NCBI GenBank assembly: GCA_026419785.1
Contig: JAODTK010005209.1
Location: 1 to 64,000 of the forward strand
DNA: 64,000 nucleotides
Direction of reading: 5' to 3'
Source: Sclerodactyla briareus
Lineage: Eukaryota; Echinodermata; Holothuroidea; Dendrochirotida; Sclerodactylidae
Shown here piece by piece: positions 35,504 through 47,130 of this stretch. Positions within the stretch are counted from its first letter, which is position 1; each line of letters begins with the position of its first letter. The translations under genes were made by a program, and so were the position numbers. A model generated the notes under the pieces. It was not told the DNA's origin. It did not search any database and saw only the letters and a list, made by a program, of their open reading frames with translations.

Positions 35504-35857
35504 ATGAACATTGAGTTAGTCAGTATTATCATTACTTATGTTAGTAGCAATGTTCAGGCCATTTGTGGTCAAAGGACATTCAAAATAAATCATGAACATT
35601 TTGGACTACACTTTGTGCTTGTAAACGGTTCCTCCCTATTTGAAGTCACTTTGAACACATGCTCAGTTCCTGGCATGTCTGCCCAGCTTGTCAGCCAGTC
35701 AGGCAACATGGTCCTTCAATCATAGGCAAGAATGACATCACATATACCTCCAAACATGCCATATACTAGTGCAGGAAATAATCATCTAGTTGTTGTGGAA
35801 CCTGATTTTAATCCACCAACCTCACAGCTGCAAAAAGATGCCAAATACTTTGTAATA
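35504..35857 (+). pseudogene. 118-codon coding-like stretch with one in-frame stop, unrecognised
   Basis: A single frame reads MNIELVSIIITYVSSNVQAI, then HFGLHFVLVNGSSLFEVTL and VPGMSAQLVSQSGNMVLQS, meets TAG at 35723, and continues in the same frame as ARMTSHIPPNMPYTSAGNNH and LQKDAKYFVI up to GTAAGT at 35858, a consensus donor. Loss of a long frame by one stop, followed by a good donor, suggests a damaged exon or one base error. Another plus frame with LPKSLQKKLLQKCLESEE follows at 35988-36254 after an acceptor-like CACTTTCAG. Neither matches a family I know. Confidence 0.33.
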
Positions 35858-36259
35858 GTAAGTACCTGAACGGGGGGTACCATCTGTAAATTCAGCATAA
35901 ACTGTAAAACTAACCTAAAAGTGGCAATCACTCAATCTGCATTGAAAGGATCTGTGAACTGACGCACAGGTAATAAGATCACTTTCAGTGCCTCATGAGT
36001 TTCCTCAACCACTATGTATACTCTCGACTAAAATGCGATGTCAAACCCGCATCTCTTCTTTGCCAAAATCGTTACAGAAAAAATTACTTCAAAAGTGCCT
36101 CGAATCTGAAGAAAGCCCTCCTGGGAAGCATCTGAAGTTGAAAGAGGCGGGCCTTAAAGGGGTAACTCTCAGTCAGATATCACAAAACTTGCTTGTAAAC
36201 ATTCCTTCTAAAAATATTGAAATGATGGAACCAAATGTGGAGACCCTAAAATGACCGGC

Positions 36260-38310
36260 AACTGACACTTTCAGGTTCTGTTGTCATTATCTGCTGTTAA
36301 TAGGCAGAACCCCTGTCTTTTCCAAATCTATCTTGTTAACCACCTAGTTGGTGTTTGATAGTTGGACTGCACGAGACAACTTTCAAGTCAACTCTAGCTG
36401 CACTCGATAACCACTCTCCCGTCTATTGTTAGCGGTATATAGTCGTACTAATGAAATGCTCTTGTTAATTTAAAGGAGAGGCGTGGAACATCGCCTGGTG
36501 TCTACTAACTACCGCACTCTCTGCATGCACCACAGCAACCCTGAGTGCAGCGCTCTGAGTTTAAAAACCAGATCGGTATGCTTCATTTAGCTCATCTAAA
36601 TCTGATTCATCCAATCCGAGTGGTTGAAACATGCACTATACGTGATAACTGGGAACAATCAGATTGCAGACTGTGGTTTCAAGAACCCACTTGTATCAGC
36701 ATTCAATAACATTCATGTGGGGCGATGTTTCATTTTAACCATCATCTCACCTATATTTCCACCCATTCTTTAGAAATTTTCCTGGTCCATTCCTGCCTGA
36801 ACTTTTCGATTTGAAATGTTTAGAGAGTTATCCCTTCCTCATCTTGTATGACTCTATCTCACCTATTTATCACTATCGGTCTGCTGCGCTGATTCCCGTG
36901 TAGACATAGAAAATTTTGTCAAGCTGTTTTTCCCCTCTTCGTTTCAATGCAGACATGTGATCTGAGAGGGCAAAAGTTAAATGAGAGGCTCTGTTCTGTG
37001 TACTTACTATATTATATTCCAGTGGCCCATGCCTCACATTCATTGTTCCTATTGTTGAAGATATTATACATCGACTAGAGCTCGACTAGAGAACTATGTA
37101 TAACATTTACACCTTTTAATCACCTTATTCACTTTATATATCCTGTAGAAATGTATGCTAATAACACATTCCTTCCATATTCCAATTCTATTCAGTCCAT
37201 ATTTGAGTATTTGGTCTGTATCAATATAAGTGTATATCAGTTTTATGTAGGTATTGTGGCCCCACTCGGGCAAAAAGAGAAAAGGGTAGAAAGCTTTGAA
37301 CTACTGTATATAAACTGTAGAGCTACTCAGTGTTTCATTATATCGTTGTAGTTTTTTTATGTGCACCACAACTGAACATTACAAATCAATCATTGGGGCG
37401 TCGATTGCGCAGTGTCTCTGCATATGAAAGTTTGAATAGTTTTTACACTACATCACCACACAACTTGGAAAGTGACTGTGTGCCCTGCTAGTTGCAAATA
37501 GATGGTTTATAAATGTGTGCATATTCTGTACCCTCATGAATGGGAAAGAAATTGCATGACAGATAAATTCTATGCTATGGTTTGTGATTATGACAACATT
37601 AGGCTATATTTGCTGATAGATATATCCGATAATAATTTCTTAGAAAGATCAATTAAAACCCCTACAACCTAATCGCCTGCTATGGCTCCTCACACCCAGG
37701 TTCCTTAAAGTACCACAAGCAATCCAAGCAGCCAGGGGCGTGGATTTTTTCTTCATGGTGAGATTTGGCCTCTCTACATGGTGCCCCAACCCCTTTCCCT
37801 CCCCTTCCCCACCCCTCCTTCTCTTGTGACCTAGCTCCCAGTCATTCCGCAATAAGGGCTAACAGTCTTCTAAAGATAGACAAATCTATATTGAATTGGT
37901 CTTGAATCGTCTCATGCCCCTGGATTTGTGTATGTATGTCCATTCACCGATTGGTCCAGCCTGGTTTACTCTCTGCCATTATCGCTTGTTATGTCTGCCA
38001 TCAGGCGATCATTTGCATTAGACCCCTCTGGACACTATCTGTATCTAGATTGGCTAGCAGCCAGCATTCATATATTTCATTTGGTTTGAATATCCCTTAC
38101 AGAGCATCACCAAGCTACGTGATGCCTCTCTGATGTCGAAGAGCTCCCCCTCCCTTGTCAGGGTCTGGACTGATGTCGGCAAAGCAGATAAGTCATACTC
38201 TTCTCATGAACAAGGTTTCACTGAAATACACAACAAATAGTCTAAAATCAATGTCCTAAATACAAGTGACAAATTCCACTCCATAATATTTATCGCCGAG
38301 TGTTTTTGGA
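36260..38310. other. no gene seen
   Basis: AT-rich, intron-like sequence. A C/T-rich tract is at 37780-37820. The short open frames show no motif. Confidence 0.4.
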
Positions 38311-38317
38311 CTGTTTG

Positions 38318-38620
38318 GCACAGTTGGTGAGCGTCGGCCTTCCACCCCAGAAGACCGGGGTTCGATTCCCGGTTGGGTCTACCAAAGACTTCAAAATGGT
38401 ACCTGTGCCTTCTCACTGGTGCTCAGCACAAGGGATTGGAGCGGGGGGACCAAACGAGGGGTAGGCAATTGCAAGTGCCGTCTGCTTTTGATTACCCCCC
38501 CACATTAAGGACGGCCAGAGAGGCATCGCCTTATTCGTGTACCTGGTGAGGATTCGCAGCTGACAATAGGTGCAGTATACAGGTCTGCATCATGCTGGGC
38601 CTTGAATAGCATTGATCCTC
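38318..38620 (+). mobile_element. tRNA-derived SINE, third copy (tRNA-Gly-like head)
   Basis: TTTGGCACAGTTGGTGAGCG is an A box and GGGGTTCGATTCCCGG a perfect B box with its stem. The anticodon arm contains CCTTCC, so the head resembles tRNA-Gly(UCC). The body continues with TTGATTACCCCCCCACATTA and AGAGAGGCATCGCCTTATTC, then GGTGAGGATTCGCAGCTGAC. That 3' body recurs at 53.2-53.35 kb. This is a different SINE type from the copies at 11.3 and 18.2 kb. Confidence 0.87.
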
Positions 38621-39280
38621 TGCTCGGCAAAGTATATCATGAAAGAATAGCCAGAATCTGAGAGTTGGGTACATTCAACAGTCCTAGGTGACATATCAAG
38701 CGCAACCAAAATGATGATAACATGGAAACGATTCTTTTTGTTCTAATGATAGCATATCAGGTATCTCAATGCTATGCTTGAATACCTAGCAGAAAGTAGC
38801 ACTCATTTCCAGTGGATCTCGGAGAGAAAATTGTGTAATACACGATTAGGAGGAAAAAAAATAGAATGTGACCGTCCTTGAAACAGAGAGGAGCATGAGT
38901 TAAGTGAATTGATACCAACCAAGCAGCTTTGAGTTCCAGTCACTTGGAAGCGTGGAATGATGGAAATAGTTGGAAGTACATCGACTATCACTAGTGGACT
39001 TGTTAGGGTTGTAGCAACACATAGAATATGTTGTTCTCTGTATTCAGGGAAAACTTTGACTTAGAATGGAGTTATGAATAGTCAGAATTTGAGTGGGCTA
39101 TTAAAGTTCATGGTTGGTTGCACAACAAAGAATCTGTGTTTCTGTATTCCCAATTAATTAGAAAATATGTTAGGACATTTGAGATCAAAAAATGGGACAA
39201 TGAGTTCAACCTTTTGTGAATACCATGCAAAATGGTCCCTTTCACCAATTGAGACTGCTATTTTGACATCTATTTTCAGG

Positions 39281-39433
39281 GACAAGCCAATCAGAATGAA
39301 GCTTGATTAGAAGATAACAGCCACAGCCAAGGCATTGGTGGTCCTCGGTCTAGACCAATGGCATGACGGAAGACCCACGGCTATACTGTACGCTGAAGTA
39401 CTGGTTGCATGATGACAAGGACCGCCAGTACAG
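39281..39433 (+). CDS. candidate first coding exon of an unidentified gene
   Basis: The acceptor is TTTTGACATCTATTTTCAG and the donor TACAG then GTATGC. Upstream of ATG at 39363 all frames contain stops, as expected for a 5' UTR. From the ATG the frame reads MTEDPRLYCTLKYWLHDDK and DRQY, and ends with two bases (AG) of a split codon. An earlier ATG at 39358 closes after two codons. The exon at 48504 begins with the one base needed to complete the split codon (AG+A, Arg). The product is not recognised; the segment is acidic and aromatic with no signal peptide. Confidence 0.5.
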
Positions 39434-39439
39434 GTATGC

Positions 39440-40060
39440 TTCAGCTAGTTGAAGGATAACATCCTACAGCCCTCCCCCCTCCCTAGCTCCCCATCCCCCG
39501 TACTCGCACAAAATACCTGACATTCACAACACTCTTTGGGGTAATTATGACTAATTAATGACTACAGTATTCTTATGAACTGAATTACCTAATCACTGAC
39601 AATAAGCCGGTTCACGTTGTAATGCGCATGCTCACCATAAACAGCTTTGAAACGCCCTGACAAAAACTACACACCCTACTAGCACAAAACCAAGAATTCC
39701 CCCCATACTCATGAACAATACATCCGAGAAAGATGGTTGGATTGGTGCATTCTCATTGAGTGGTGACAGTTTGAAAAAGGCGTAAATGATAGAGTGGGGA
39801 GATTAGTGTCCATACTGGAAACTGTTTAGGGTGGCATGGCCAGAACGTGAAGACGCTCTTGTCCCATGTTTACCTATTATAATGAGAGTGGGGGAGCATC
39901 TGTGGAGTTTTGTGCTGATAGGATAGTTTAAAAATTGTTCTGCGCACTGGTCGGGCAACGTTGACTGTCGGTGTACTCCTATGACCTTTGACTCAATGAT
40001 ATCATTCATACATACCTATGAAAAGGTTGTTTCTCAGTGTCGAAGGCACCCCTTTGTCTT
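39440..40060. other. intron-like sequence, no feature seen
   Basis: It follows the donor at 39434. There is a C-rich tract at 39473-39500. No other exon or repeat can be supported. Confidence 0.4.
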
Positions 40061-40069
40061 GCTCAAACT

Positions 40070-40480
40070 TGTTCAAGGAGAATACATAGTAGTCACCTGT
40101 GTTATGTGGTGCCTGTCTGTCCTTGTGTATCCAATATCTCCTAATGTGACTTCCCTCTGATAAAAACTTTGTCATATGGTATTGTCAGCACAAGTTTCAG
40201 TCGGAACAGCCATACTAATTGCATGAATGTCACCAAATTAATAGAAAATTAGTCTGAGAGCAATTGTGTAGGATATCTCTCATGGTCAGTAGATGCTTGG
40301 TGATGCAGCTTGGTTTACTATTGACAATTATGTAGTGTACACAAACTGATTAGTTTTCAGGCACTAGTATATGAAATTATGTTGGTCTAATTTGCATAAT
40401 TATTATTTATAATGCACTTATTCATTCCTTGACAAAAGTCAGTGGAATTATGCAGTCAGGTCAGTATGTACGTGTTCGTA
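40070..40480 (+). repeat. dispersed repeat, GTTCAAGGAGAA family, copy 1
   Basis: GTTCAAGGAGAATACATAGT (40073) pairs with GTTCAAGAAGAACATAGTG (50517). Further on, ATATCTCTCATGGTCAGTAG then TGGTGATGCAG pairs with ATATCTCTTGATAGGTTGAT then TAGTGATGCAG. Both then run into AACTGATTAG or AGCTGATTGG. The AGTGATGCAG..GAACTGATTAG module also occurs in the TGTCTCGCC elements at 43.3 and 49.65 kb, so these are related families. Confidence 0.55.
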
Positions 40481-40489
40481 TGTGGGTGT

Positions 40490-43025
40490 GTATGCCTCGT
40501 TGCCAACCCGCATAGTAAAACCAGGCCTGATGGATGGATGGAGCTCATATATAGCTTGGTATGTGTGTTCCCCATGAAAAATACATGATGGGGATCCGAG
40601 TAAAGGTTACATGAGTCACCAGAGGTCAGTCTCAACACCTCTTTGAAACATGGTGATTCTTTGGTTCAACAAGCTTGAAATTGGGCTAAGCATTTTTCTC
40701 AAGGGCATTTTCTCAATTTTGTGAAACCTTGATATTTTGCACAAATTTAGCTTTTCAACATGATACTGTAACTTAACAGCTGGGTGGCTTAAGCTCATAC
40801 CTAGTGTAAAGCGATACTAGTGCTATGACTTCCATGATGAATGCATGAATTACCAGATATTGTGATAGGAGGTTATAAGGGTTATTTACGTCAACCAAAG
40901 GGAAAGTTGAAAAACCCTTGTAAACACCCATCTAGTATGTTGAGTCTGATAAGGCGAAATTCATGTGCGGTCAATCGTTTTCTGGAGGTAATTATCAGTT
41001 TGAAAGGAAAAGAATATAGACCGAAGAATCACCTTCCCCCTGGTTTGGAGTTTTGTATCATGCAGGAGGACCGGAAGTCTACATACATAACAACTTAAAC
41101 AATGATGCTGTTAATCCCAACAGAAACAGCAGGGTCCTGAGGAAATGACCGTCAATTGAAGGCCCGAGAAGTGGAGGGAGAATCTCGGTCTGAGTCACTT
41201 GAGCTGAGACAACGCACTGCTCAGGGGCGGTGTTATCAAGGTACAATTTGCAGGCCTTAAGGGGGCAAGTCACACTATCCAATATGTGTCAGATATTTTC
41301 GGTTTAGGCCGAAAAAATACAAGGCCCGTGATCATGAGGGCTGAAACACTGCTAATGAGGAAGGACTTGATTCGCTATTCGTAGAACCTTCCGATGGGAA
41401 TAGCCTTTCCTATGCCTTGATAACACATGTACTTTTTCGTTGAGCTAAACAATTTATCATACAACTTTACGTTTCTCGGTATGACATCATTTAGGAATGT
41501 GGTTTGTTTTGAAACTTTCAAGTCGGAGGTGGTGTGTGTTGGTTCACTAGTTATCATGACATTTATCACCACAAGACCCTCTTTTCTCCCGTCCAGCCTG
41601 AAATCTAAAAAATCGTGTTTATCGCAGACGATGAAAAATCGGTATAGTGTAACAGCCCTTAGTCTACTTTAGACTAATCATCACCCAACGTGGGATTTAC
41701 ACTGTAGAATAGACATCCTTGACCTAGGTGGCAACCAAGAAGAATGTATTGTGCTGTTTCAAAATGGATACATATATAATTCTGTGCCCCTTCACCTTCA
41801 GTGACCTGACTGTCTACAATCACCCACACTTCTGTTATGCAGCTGTTTGTACAGTCTATTGTCCCCAACTGTAAGCATCAGTATTATTAAGTTCAGTTAC
41901 CATGGTGAAGTTAGTCTAGTGAACAGCGACATGGTGTGCGTCCGTGTAGCTGGGTGAGTAAAACATACCTACTAACATGACAGGAATTGTTCAAATTCCG
42001 TAACAGAGTAATTTAACATTGACATTAGTGAACCCATTTATATATATAATGCTAATCAACAGTAAGGGGAAAGTCATAGAAAAATGTACAATAGGGGGAA
42101 GTATGTATATCATTTCAGGTTCACACGATAGTACCTCCGTGTGTGTTTCTCGCCGATGCCTGGTGTATGGAGTATTGAACGTGGACTTAGCATCTGTGGG
42201 ACCATTTTCGGATACCATTACAGTAGAGGTGTTCAGGAGAAGAAACCATTATTAATGTGTTTTCTCCCTATAAGCGGAAAGTATCAACTGGTAAAATGCA
42301 TCATATGTGCAACCCAGCAGCCTATGTCGCCATATGAAGCATACAAAACTGAATAGGCGCATGTATGCAGAATAAGGTCTCGCTTATCATATGAGGTTAC
42401 CCAGCTTTGGCTTGACAGCAATAGGCACTGAAAGACAGTCTGTAAAGGTTTTGGCGAAAATGTGTATTTTGCATTTATTCTCTCATTTCAAGCAATGTCA
42501 TGATTTTAGGACTAAACATTTGCGAGTGGGGCTTTTGGAAGGGAATGAGTGGGCTTACAAGTATGTTTATTGTATCAATACAACCAATAGCATGCAGAAT
42601 ATGACATCCTTCAAGGGTCAGGGTACTGCCCTCAATGCTGTGTCACCTCTCATTGAGAAAACAAGATCGCGGTTTTGCATCATCTTTGTCACCCTGTGTC
42701 CACCAGAACGCTGTTGAGCCTCTCCAACTAGTGTTCAATTGTTAGGATCCATTTTTTATGACACACGAACAGTGTTTTCCAGGTATGAAGCAATACCAAA
42801 ACCCAAGAGTTGCCCCTTAGTGCCTACAATGAACAAGAACTGTTGACTATGCTTTCTAAAACCAGGCAGACTTCTAAGGATGTTTTCATGTGAACACCGA
42901 AACTATATAACCCTACAGAGACATAAATGCAACTGACAGAATATTATATGTATACTCATAATGGGGGGAGCTATTTTATTCAAGAACCAGATGTAATAGA
43001 TTTTTGTTGACAGCTTCTGTATGAT
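40490..43025. other. several 65-108-codon open frames, no gene supported
   Basis: Frames at 40841-41098 (+), 41375-41645 (-), 42007-42255 (+) and 42391-42717 (+) are non-repetitive and read like protein (for example FLNDVIPRNVKLYDKLFSST on the minus strand). They alternate in strand, lack clear splice pairs and match no family I know. They may be chance frames in AT-rich DNA or a decayed unknown element. Confidence 0.25.
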
Positions 43026-43031
43026 TATTTT

Positions 43032-44663
43032 TGTCTCACCTGGATGGAAATTCACGAAGAGAGTGGGTGTGTATGTGTGTGTGTATGTCCCACTTTATCG
43101 TTAGCAGGAATTTTTCACGAACCGTGAAGCCGATTATAACAAAATTTCTTGTGTAGCACCAGGGTTGGGTTAATACGATCTGATAGATTTTGGGCAGCAA
43201 AGTCATTAATAAGTTGGGTAATTATCTAATTTTATGTAATTCATTGTTAAAGTTTGTTAGTAAGATTACGCAAGACCCGTATGTGCTACAGTGATGCAGT
43301 TTGGCAGGTAGGACCTGGATGACAGGTAGATGAACTGATTAGATTTCAGCACTGAAATATGCTAATAAAGTGAGTCTAATTTGCCTAATTATGCGAATTT
43401 TCCAAGTTTGTTGGAGTTTACGAGATTGGTGGATGTGGTATACCATGGTTACCAAGAAATTTAAAAGAAACTGAAGTCGGGGTCACTGGAGGTATTTAAT
43501 GTGTCAAAAGTTTTGGATTCCACAAAACTTGTAGATGTGATTCCACCTTGATAAAGATCATTTGTTGGAAGTACAGCTGGGGTCAGTAGGGGTCATTGTA
43601 TTGCATAATTTGCATAAGATATTCCAATTCCCAACTGCGTAGAGTTCGCAAACTCCGTAGGTATGGTCCGTTAACATTTTTGGACCGATTGTTTGACGTT
43701 CAGGAATTTGAATTCCATCTATATAGCTTCTGTTAGAATTAAAGCACCTGAGGAATGAGTGAACCATAGCTACGGTGACTACTGTTACTGCTGTTATAAG
43801 CTCATGTATGTGCCAAATTGGAATAATTTACTCCAATTTCCAACTTGGTAAGAATTTCGCCAAACTCAGTCGGTATGGCCATTGACCTTTTCAATATCTG
43901 ATGGGTTTGCTGTTCATGAATTTGATGAATCCCATCATATAATAGACTTCTGTTAGACATAAAGCATGAGGAACGAGTAAACATAGCTCCTGTGACAGTT
44001 TTATTGATGTTATAAGCTGCCCACAAGCAAACCCTCTCTTACCCAAGTTGATTAGGTTGATAAGACCTTCAAAAATAATGTAACATTGATCTTCCTCTCT
44101 TCTTGCTGGGATGGGGGACAATGTGGAGGTTTCCTAAAGATATATTTTTGGGACATCTTGATGCTAGTTGTGTTGGGATAGTTTGTTGGTAGTGTGGGGG
44201 AGGCGGGGGGAGGGTTGTGTGTTGTTGCTGGCGGGGGAGGGGAGGGGGGTGGGGTTGGCATGTGGAGGAGGGGGGGGGGGGTGGTTGCATGTCCTGGTGC
44301 TGGTAGGCAATGAATAAGAAGAATGATTTTAAAGTGGGGCTGCTAAGGGGGTGTTCGAAAGTTCAAGTTGATTTGGGTCAAGAAGTGAGTTGACTGGAGC
44401 GATAATAAAACTCTATCAAATTTGGGTATTATGGAGAGAAGAGGGGGGGGGCATATGAAGAAGAACGAACAATTAAGGGACTTTTTGTTTAAAAGAGTCC
44501 AAAATTAGTGGTTAGTTTTATTTAGGAATTCTTAGGGATTTTTAGGTGTAATGTAGAATAGGTGATGTCGTTGACATGACGACGGTCTCATGAAATTAGT
44601 GGGTTGGTTAATAGTGTGTGTGTATGAATAATAGAAACCACCGATGCGCAACCAGGCGAGACA
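43032..44663 (+). mobile_element. dispersed element with TGTCTCACCTG / CAGGCGAGACA ends, copy 2
   Basis: The left end TGTCTCACCTG (43032-43042) and right end CAGGCGAGACA (44653-44663) are inverted copies of each other with one mismatch. Inside are a GT repeat, TCGTTAGCAGGA, GGGTTGGGTTAATACGATCT, GTGATGCAG and several GGGGTCACTGGAGGT / TAATTTGCCTAATTATGC modules. The copy is about twice the length of the one at 49.4 kb. The extra length is a second set of modules (43.6-44.0 kb) plus the G-rich tract at 44.2 kb. Confidence 0.55.
44185..44285 (+). repeat. G-rich low-complexity tract, G-quadruplex potential
   Basis: Several runs of four or more G lie within 100 bases (GGGGGAGGCGGGGGGAGGG, GGCGGGGGAGGGGAGGGGGG, and a 12-G run near 44270). 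Four-stranded structure is possible on the plus strand. The Pro-rich minus-strand open frames here (44052-44290) come only from this composition. Confidence 0.7.
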
Positions 44664-45112
44664 CTTTTTGGCGATAGCCTGTGTTATTTAGTGGGATTCT
44701 GTTCTACTCTGTGGAAAGTCCAAGCACTTAAGAAGAAGCATCCTGATTACTTGGTTGTTTCCTTACTTGACTACAGTGGTAGCAAGTTGGACACCTACAT
44801 TATTAAACAAATCTGAACTGTTCTATTTATCCTAGAAAACAATGACCTGGGGAATTGAGTCATTTAAAAACAAAATGAAACGGCTGATTTTAGTTTTGGA
44901 ACTATCGTTCCCCCTCTTGAAGTAATTTGCATCAACAGAACCTGGTATGACCCTTGGGAACTATAGTGGCATATCTACTTCAATAAAATGATTACTCTAC
45001 AAATCTTGAAAATATTCATTTTCACACTTACTGTCCTTGAGATTCTATGTTTGGCAAGTCCTGTTTGTTGAAGGTGGAGCAGCAGTAGGTAGTTTTGTAG
45101 TCCACCACTTAC

Positions 45113-45247
45113 CTCCCTTGCAATGGTCACTGTGGTATTGTAAACTCTTTTGTTATGGCTGGTTTTATGCAAAGTTGACAAAGGGTCAATATCTATGGAA
45201 AAGGTCTTCCATGCCACGGATTGAGAAAATCCCTGGCCAATTCTGCA
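45113..45247 (-). CDS. candidate 45-codon exon on the minus strand, unrecognised
   Basis: On the minus strand the acceptor is TAATTATTGTCATTCAG and the donor GGGAG then GTAAGTGG, a consensus match. The 135 bases between are open in phase 0 and end in phase 0: CRIGQGFSQSVAWKTFSIDI, DPLSTLHKTSHNKRVYNTTV, TIARE. Just upstream on the same strand, 45476-45267 is a 69-codon frame with MKAMYDSPSRPLPSCPYWQD and ADAIDTNIKLYLNLKGT, which may hold a preceding exon. The plus strand is also open here but lacks splice sites. If real, it is nested in an intron of the plus-strand gene. No family recognised. Confidence 0.5.
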
Positions 45248-45477
45248 CTGAATGACAATAATTAAGTCACATCAACAATACACTTTCACCACAGCGGGCA
45301 TAAAAGTCTGTGGGACTTTGACCTACTGTTCCCTTCAAATTGAGATACAGCTTGATATTTGTGTCTATCGCATCAGCGATGTCTGCCCTATATGGTTCAA
45401 TTTTGGTGTGTAGTGGGTCTTGCCAGTATGGACATGATGGTAATGGTCTCGATGGGGAGTCATACATGGCCTTCATG

Positions 45478-46180
45478 TAAAACTTTAATAATTATATAGA
45501 TAAAATAATAATTCATCAAGGCGTGTTCAAGTAGGCAGGGAAGATCACTTAAAACAAATATAGAATAAACAAATTGGCGATATAGAAAGGCTTTTTGTTT
45601 GAAGGCATTCATAGGATCTCCATGCACCATACTATAAAATTTAATACATTGGATTTGTAAAGTGCTTTGCCCTTCCACAAAAGATCCACAACATTGAACC
45701 TTTGTGCCTCAAGTGCAGGAACTTAACTCTACAGTACCATACCACACCTCACTCAACTATTATGCCACTTCCCCTTACAAACAAACACAAATGTAACAGG
45801 TATACATGAGAGGGGTATATTTTGGGGTCAAGAAGATGGTAGAAGGGTGCTTGATTCAAATGTTAACAAACAAGGGCCATTAAATGAACAAAAAAAATTG
45901 GTATAACTTCACGGTATAGCTTAAGGTACTATATTGATTTTCTATTATATGGTGTCATTAATTTCTAGTGATTTTCGGGTTGGTGAAAAGTGAAGTATTG
46001 CTTTGAGCACCCCCCTCCCCTCCCCCTTCAAAACTGACTAGTTAGTAGTGTCAGAACGGGTTCTTTCCCTTCTCCTGTGTGAGTGCAACTGAAAGAAGGG
46101 GCTATTTGTTTGGTGATTGTAGGAGATAGTGGGTAACCCCTCCACCCATGTATCATCATTTACTGTAGCTATTGAACTCT
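45478..46180. other. no gene seen
   Basis: TTGGATTTGTAAAGTGCTTT near 45648 resembles a SINE tail of the GTAAAGCGCTT type, but no head is found. A C-rich tract is at 46010-46028. Confidence 0.35.
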
Positions 46181-46261
46181 TGCTTTTCAACCAGTGGTGC
46201 TAAAACTTCCTGGCGAGCAGCCCAAGGGGAAGTTGGTGGCGCTAGCACTCTCAACACCACC

Positions 46262-46700
46262 AGGAAACTGATTTACTCTAGCCCTGATCAAGTAGATATG
46301 CCGGTGTGCTGCACCAATGGACTTCTGTTTGCTTGAAGTAGTAGCTAAGAGGAGGTAAGTTAAAATGCTGTAAAGCATAACCTCAGCCCCCCCCCCCCCC
46401 CAAAATCTAAGGAAATGATTTATCTAGCCTGTTCAAGGATGATATGTCGGTGCGGCACAATGGACTTCTGTTTACTTGAAGTAGCAAAGAATGGAGGGAG
46501 TAGAATGCTGTTAAAGCATAACCTCAACAAGGGAATGATTTCTCCAGCCCTGTTCAAGTAGATATGCTCGGTACTGCACAATGGACTTATGATACTTGAA
46601 GTAGCCAAAAGAATGGATGGTTAAGGATAATGCTGGTAAAAGCATAACCTCACACCCAGTGAGGGAACTATTCCTTTAGCCTGTCAAAGTAGGAATACAG
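46262..46700. repeat. ~125-135-bp tandem repeat, about 3.3 units
   Basis: AGGAAACTGATTTACTCTAG (46262), AGGAAATGATTTATCTAGCC (46410), GGGAATGATTTCTCCAGCCC (46530) and GGGAACTATTCCTTTAGCCT (46662) start successive units. Each continues TCAAGTAGATATG, GCACAATGGACTT, CTTGAAGTAG and AAAGCATAACCTCA. The first unit boundary carries a 15-C run. Units differ by many single-base gaps. Confidence 0.85.
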
Positions 46701-47130
46701 AGCTAGCTGCGTTATGGCTGTATATCATATCTATCCAAAGGACAGAATTACATGAGAATCAATATGCATACTTCAAAGAAACTATTACAAAACACACTGA
46801 TTATTTATTGCAGAAAATTCAGTAACGATATGAAAAAAGATGACAGAGAAAAACTGTTCAAGTAACATTCATATAATCCTTTGCCTGCAGTTGTATTTGC
46901 TGTTGTAACGGATTTGGGCTGGAAACAGTTTGTTGATGGGATAGCTAAATTTCAACCCTAGGGACAACATAAAAAACCTGCAGTGTTGTAACAAATTTTT
47001 CTTTGCACCATTTGAATGAACCTCTAGTGACCACGGAAGTCCATAGGTTGTATGTATGTAAGCTGGTTAGGTGTGTACGGTGTAGATACATTTTCTTCGG
47101 TGTCTAGTTTCTGTGAATGTGAATTCGCAG

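Noticed and set aside
38325-38395. Possible tRNA-Gly gene
   Set aside because: The A and B boxes are good, but the 3' body recurs at 53.2 kb without the head and the acceptor stem does not pair well, so it is the head of a SINE.
44052-44290. Pro-rich minus-strand frames of 69 and 73 codons
   Set aside because: Composition artefact of the G-rich tract on the plus strand.
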